Position numbers and translations under genes: made by a program. A stretch of DNA of 7,755 nucleotides. Source: Savagea sp. GTDB lineage: Bacteria; Bacillota; Bacilli; Bacillales_A; Planococcaceae. The notes under the pieces are model-generated. The model was not told where the DNA came from. It did no database searches and worked only from the letters and a program-made list of their open reading frames with translations. The DNA lies in contig JASLHQ010000090.1 in NCBI GenBank assembly GCA_030152265.1, positions 1-7,755 of the forward strand, given 5' to 3'. Shown here one piece after another: positions 6,220 through 7,755 of this stretch. Positions within the stretch are counted from its first letter, which is position 1. Each line of letters begins with the position of its first letter.

Positions 6220-6858
6220 ATGAGTGAATTGAAATTACATCGTCATTTTATGGAGCGTTTACAGCAACATCGCCTCGTCGCTGCCGTAAAATCCCCGAAG
6301 CAACTAGAACGAGTCGTGCAAGAAAAAGAGCGAGTTAGTGCTGTCCTTTTGATGACTGGAAATGTGTTGACACTTGAACAATATGTTCGTTTCATTCAAT
6401 CTCACGGATTGCCCGTCATCGTCCATGTCGAAAAAGTAGGAGGATTGCATATGGATCGCGATGGGATTGAATTTATGAAGCGCTATGTGAAACCATTCGG
6501 CATCGTCACAACACGTACAGGAACAATTAAAAAAGCGAAAGCAGCGGGCTTATTTGTCATTCAACGTGTGTTTTTAATCGACACTGAAGTGTACGAACAC
6601 CTCATGGACGACTTGCCTACTTTACAAGCAGATGCCGTAGAAATTATGCCTTGCCGGGCGCCTGATTTTGTAAAGCGCATCGCATCTGAAGCGAATAAAC
6701 CGATTTTAACCGGTGGATTATTACATACTGTCACGCAAGCTTATGAAGCGTTAAATGCTGGTGCAACGGCGGTTACAACGTCCAATGTGGAAATGTGGAC
6801 GCACGATTTTTCTTTGCCTCATCCACTAGAACGAGAAAACCCGTCGATTGTAATTTGA
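6220..6858 (+). CDS. glpP: Glycerol-3-phosphate-responsive antiterminator, GlpP family
   Basis: This 212-residue protein follows the GlpP TIM-barrel pattern. It has HVEKVGGL (69-76, compare HADLIQGL in B. subtilis GlpP), FGIVTTR (93-99), IQRVFLID (114-121), EIMPCRAP (141-148, compare EVLPGIIP), a TGGL phosphate-loop element (164-167), and AVTTSN (184-189). B. subtilis GlpP binds G3P and the leader RNA of glp operons, permitting transcription through a terminator. Here the protein is about 20 residues longer than B. subtilis GlpP, with a short N-terminal addition and a C-terminal tail after the final MW. AGGAGG (6208-6213) lies 6 nt before the ATG. No glpF, glpK or glpD follows; the neighbours are the ugp operon upstream and cueP downstream. 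That suggests a ugp-dedicated paralogue, though whether a second glpP exists elsewhere cannot be seen here. Confidence 0.88.
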   Translation: MSELKLHRHFMERLQQHRLVAAVKSPKQLERVVQEKERVSAVLLMTGNVLTLEQYVRFIQSHGLPVIVHVEKVGGLHMDRDGIEFMKRYVKPFGIVTTRTGTIKKAKAAGLFVIQRVFLIDTEVYEHLMDDLPTLQADAVEIMPCRAPDFVKRIASEANKPILTGGLLHTVTQAYEALNAGATAVTTSNVEMWTHDFSLPHPLERENPSIVI

Positions 6859-6950
6859 AAATTCATTTTTTGTATTACATAAACTTACTTTGAACAATGA
6901 GCGTCATTGCATTTAAAAATGCGAGATTCAAAAATCGAGCGACAAATTCG

Positions 6951-6978
6951 TTAAACTTTCATCGAGATGTGTAATACT
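6951..6978 (+). promoter_or_regulatory. Weak candidate promoter for cueP
   Basis: TTAAAC (6951-6956) lies 16 nt upstream of AATACT (6973-6978), which has a TG just before it (6970-6971) in extended -10 form. Both hexamers are imperfect. The 153-nt gap (6859-7011) is otherwise AT-rich, with no gene, no strong terminator for glpP and no recognisable CueR or CsoR operator, so copper control is not supported by what can be seen. Confidence 0.25.
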
Positions 6979-7011
6979 AGTGAAAAAATGATGAAGTGAG
7001 GACGAAAAATA

Positions 7012-7533
7012 GTGTGGAAAAAATATAGCTGGATATTTATGATGATGATGTTTTTAGTAGGTTGTTCACCGGCGGCGCAACATGAATCATGGACTCCCGA
7101 ACAGTTTAAAAATGTTGTTCAAGCTTATGGAGATCGAGAATTAGCGAGCGAGGCAGCGTCTATTACAGGTGAAGCGTTATGGATTACAGAAGAGGGGGAG
7201 CAACTGGAAATTCCGATTCCGACGGATGAATTTTTCGTCTCGATTGCTCCTTATCGTACTGTCACACACGATTGTGAAATTCATAGCTTAACCGGTTGTC
7301 AAGGAGAGCTCGTTCATGAAACATTTACGGTAACTGTTATAGATGAAAAAGGGAACATTGTAAATCAAGACAATTACAGTACTGGCGTAAATGGTTTTAT
7401 CGATTTATGGCTACCGCGTGATCAAACATTACAGGTTTTCATTGAATCTGGAGAAGAGCGAGTAGAAGCGGAGTTGACGACGTATTCGGACAGCCCGACG
7501 TGCATCACGACGATGCAGTTACAAAAATCGTGA
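7012..7533 (+). CDS. cueP: CueP-family copper-binding lipoprotein
   Basis: This 173-residue protein has a lipoprotein signal (hydrophobic run with four consecutive methionines, then LVGC, Cys18), so it is expected on the outer membrane face. The mature part matches CueP, the periplasmic copper-binding protein known from Salmonella. Matching elements are HSLTGCQGEL (91-100), NGFIDLWLPRD, and PTCITTMQL near the end. Three cysteines besides the lipid one occur, at 88, 96 and 164. Their spacing of 8 and 68 equals that of Salmonella Cys96, Cys104 and Cys172 as I recall them, so the copper site looks intact. The start is GTG 7012, with a modest GTGAGGA site about 9 nt upstream; ATG is not available near it. 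The gene appears monocistronic and unrelated to the ugp genes. The stop codon lies at the tip of the adjacent IS end. Confidence 0.85.
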   Translation: MWKKYSWIFMMMMFLVGCSPAAQHESWTPEQFKNVVQAYGDRELASEAASITGEALWITEEGEQLEIPIPTDEFFVSIAPYRTVTHDCEIHSLTGCQGELVHETFTVTVIDEKGNIVNQDNYSTGVNGFIDLWLPRDQTLQVFIESGEERVEAELTTYSDSPTCITTMQLQKS

Positions 7534-7755
7534 ACTACCCACCACTTAACTTCGTTTGAAGTGGGGGCTTCTCGCTTCCACGAACATCGCTTGCAAGCAA
7601 GTCTTATGTGTTCTCCACGAGCGTGAATTCGGGGCATTCCAACCCTACTGATACGCAATGTTTTTAGTACCTTGGATATTTTACGCATACGAGGGGCTTG
7701 GTTTTCGCTCTTATTTCCGTATGCAACTCCATATATCCAGTTGTCAAAGAACATT
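7534..7755 (-). ncRNA. Probable omega RNA (reRNA) 3' part of the TnpB element
   Basis: In tnpB-bearing IS elements the 3' end of tnpB and the right end are transcribed as a structured guide RNA that ends at the element boundary. On the minus strand this stretch has structures fitting that role: pairing of GAACA (7582-7586) with TGTTC (7609-7613), the palindrome GCTTGCAAGC (7589-7598), and the terminal hairpin ending near 7542. The 5' limit is unknown and may lie outside the window. The guide would be the adjacent host sequence, antisense to the cueP 3' end. Confidence 0.45.
7604..7755 (-). pseudogene. tnpB: Possible decayed C-terminal tail of TnpB
   Basis: A minus-strand frame from 7754 reads through SRVGMP near 7635-7650, a segment like the tails of some TnpB proteins. 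At a run of four C on the minus strand (7631-7634), dropping one base gives GMPEFT and then TAA at 7606-7604, which I consider closer to related tails. This suggests a one-base insertion. No zinc ribbon or DxNAA motif is seen in any minus frame here, so this may instead be purely omega RNA sequence after tnpB has ended. Another frame ends in NVL-stop at the window edge (7744), an alternative tnpB terminus. Confidence 0.25.

Larger units (their letters stand above)
7530..7755 (-). mobile_element. Right end of an IS200/IS605-family (TnpB-type) element, partial
   Basis: From about 7530 to the window end the sequence no longer resembles the neighbouring genes. On the minus strand it ends with a subterminal imperfect hairpin (6 bp, 7542-7547 with 7559-7564, or nested ACTTC/GAAGT) followed by GGTGGGTAGTTCAC. 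This resembles right ends of IS200/IS605 elements with tnpB in Geobacillus and relatives, which have subterminal hairpins and no inverted terminal repeats. The exact boundary is uncertain by a few bases (7530-7534). The element continues beyond 7755, so it cannot be told whether it is complete or still carries tnpA or tnpB. The family call rests on recognition, not alignment. Confidence 0.65.

Noticed and set aside
6872..6977. Exact 8-bp inverted repeat GTATTACA / TGTAATAC about 90 bp apart before cueP
   Set aside because: A match of this length in 150 AT-rich bases is expected by chance fairly often, and it does not resemble a known copper operator.
7422..7530. Minus-strand frame extending from the IS end into cueP
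   Set aside because: This part is antisense to the clearly real cueP and is open only by chance; nothing in it resembles a known protein.
1..7755. CRISPR arrays, tRNA or rRNA genes
   Set aside because: No regularly spaced direct repeats or recognisable tRNA or rRNA segments were seen.

Overview
The window looks like chromosome of a low-to-mid GC, probably thermophilic Bacillaceae such as Anoxybacillus or Geobacillus. The reasons are the strong GGAGG-type ribosome binding sites, frequent GTG/TTG starts, lipoproteins with Gram-positive lipoboxes, a GlpP-type antiterminator and an IS200/IS605-like end of the kind common in these genera. The genus assignment is inference from style, not a database match.

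Layout: (1) 1-108 is the 3' end of an upstream gene, possibly a 2-oxoglutarate/Fe(II) oxygenase. (2) 109-337 is a leader region with a very large terminator-like hairpin (195-261). (3) 338-6127 is one tightly packed operon: an Ugp-type ABC importer (binding lipoprotein ugpB, permeases ugpA and ugpE, ATPase ugpC), then a xylose-isomerase-like TIM-barrel metalloenzyme and a HAD-IIA (NagD/AraL/glycerol-3-phosphate phosphatase type) phosphatase. It ends at a hairpin terminator (6143-6175). (4) 6220-6858 is a GlpP-family glycerol-3-phosphate-responsive antiterminator. (5) 7012-7533 is a CueP-family copper-binding lipoprotein. (6) 7530-7755 is the right end of an IS200/IS605-type (TnpB) element, running out of the window, whose tip appears to supply the cueP stop codon.

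How the genes may work together: the importer would bring in glycerol-3-phosphate (G3P) or a glycerophosphodiester. The TIM-barrel enzyme is placed to act on the imported compound and the HAD-IIA enzyme to dephosphorylate a small phosphate ester. GlpP senses G3P and in B. subtilis works by antitermination at leader terminators of glp operons. Here a GlpP gene lies just downstream of an operon whose leader carries a terminator-like hairpin about 90 nt past the previous stop codon and 75 nt before the first gene. The most interesting hypothesis is therefore a self-contained, GlpP-antiterminated ugp-type glycerophosphate uptake and breakdown module with two non-canonical enzymes in place of UgpQ/GlpQ. 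The enzyme activities, the ligand and the control are inferred; the gene families and structures are seen in the sequence.
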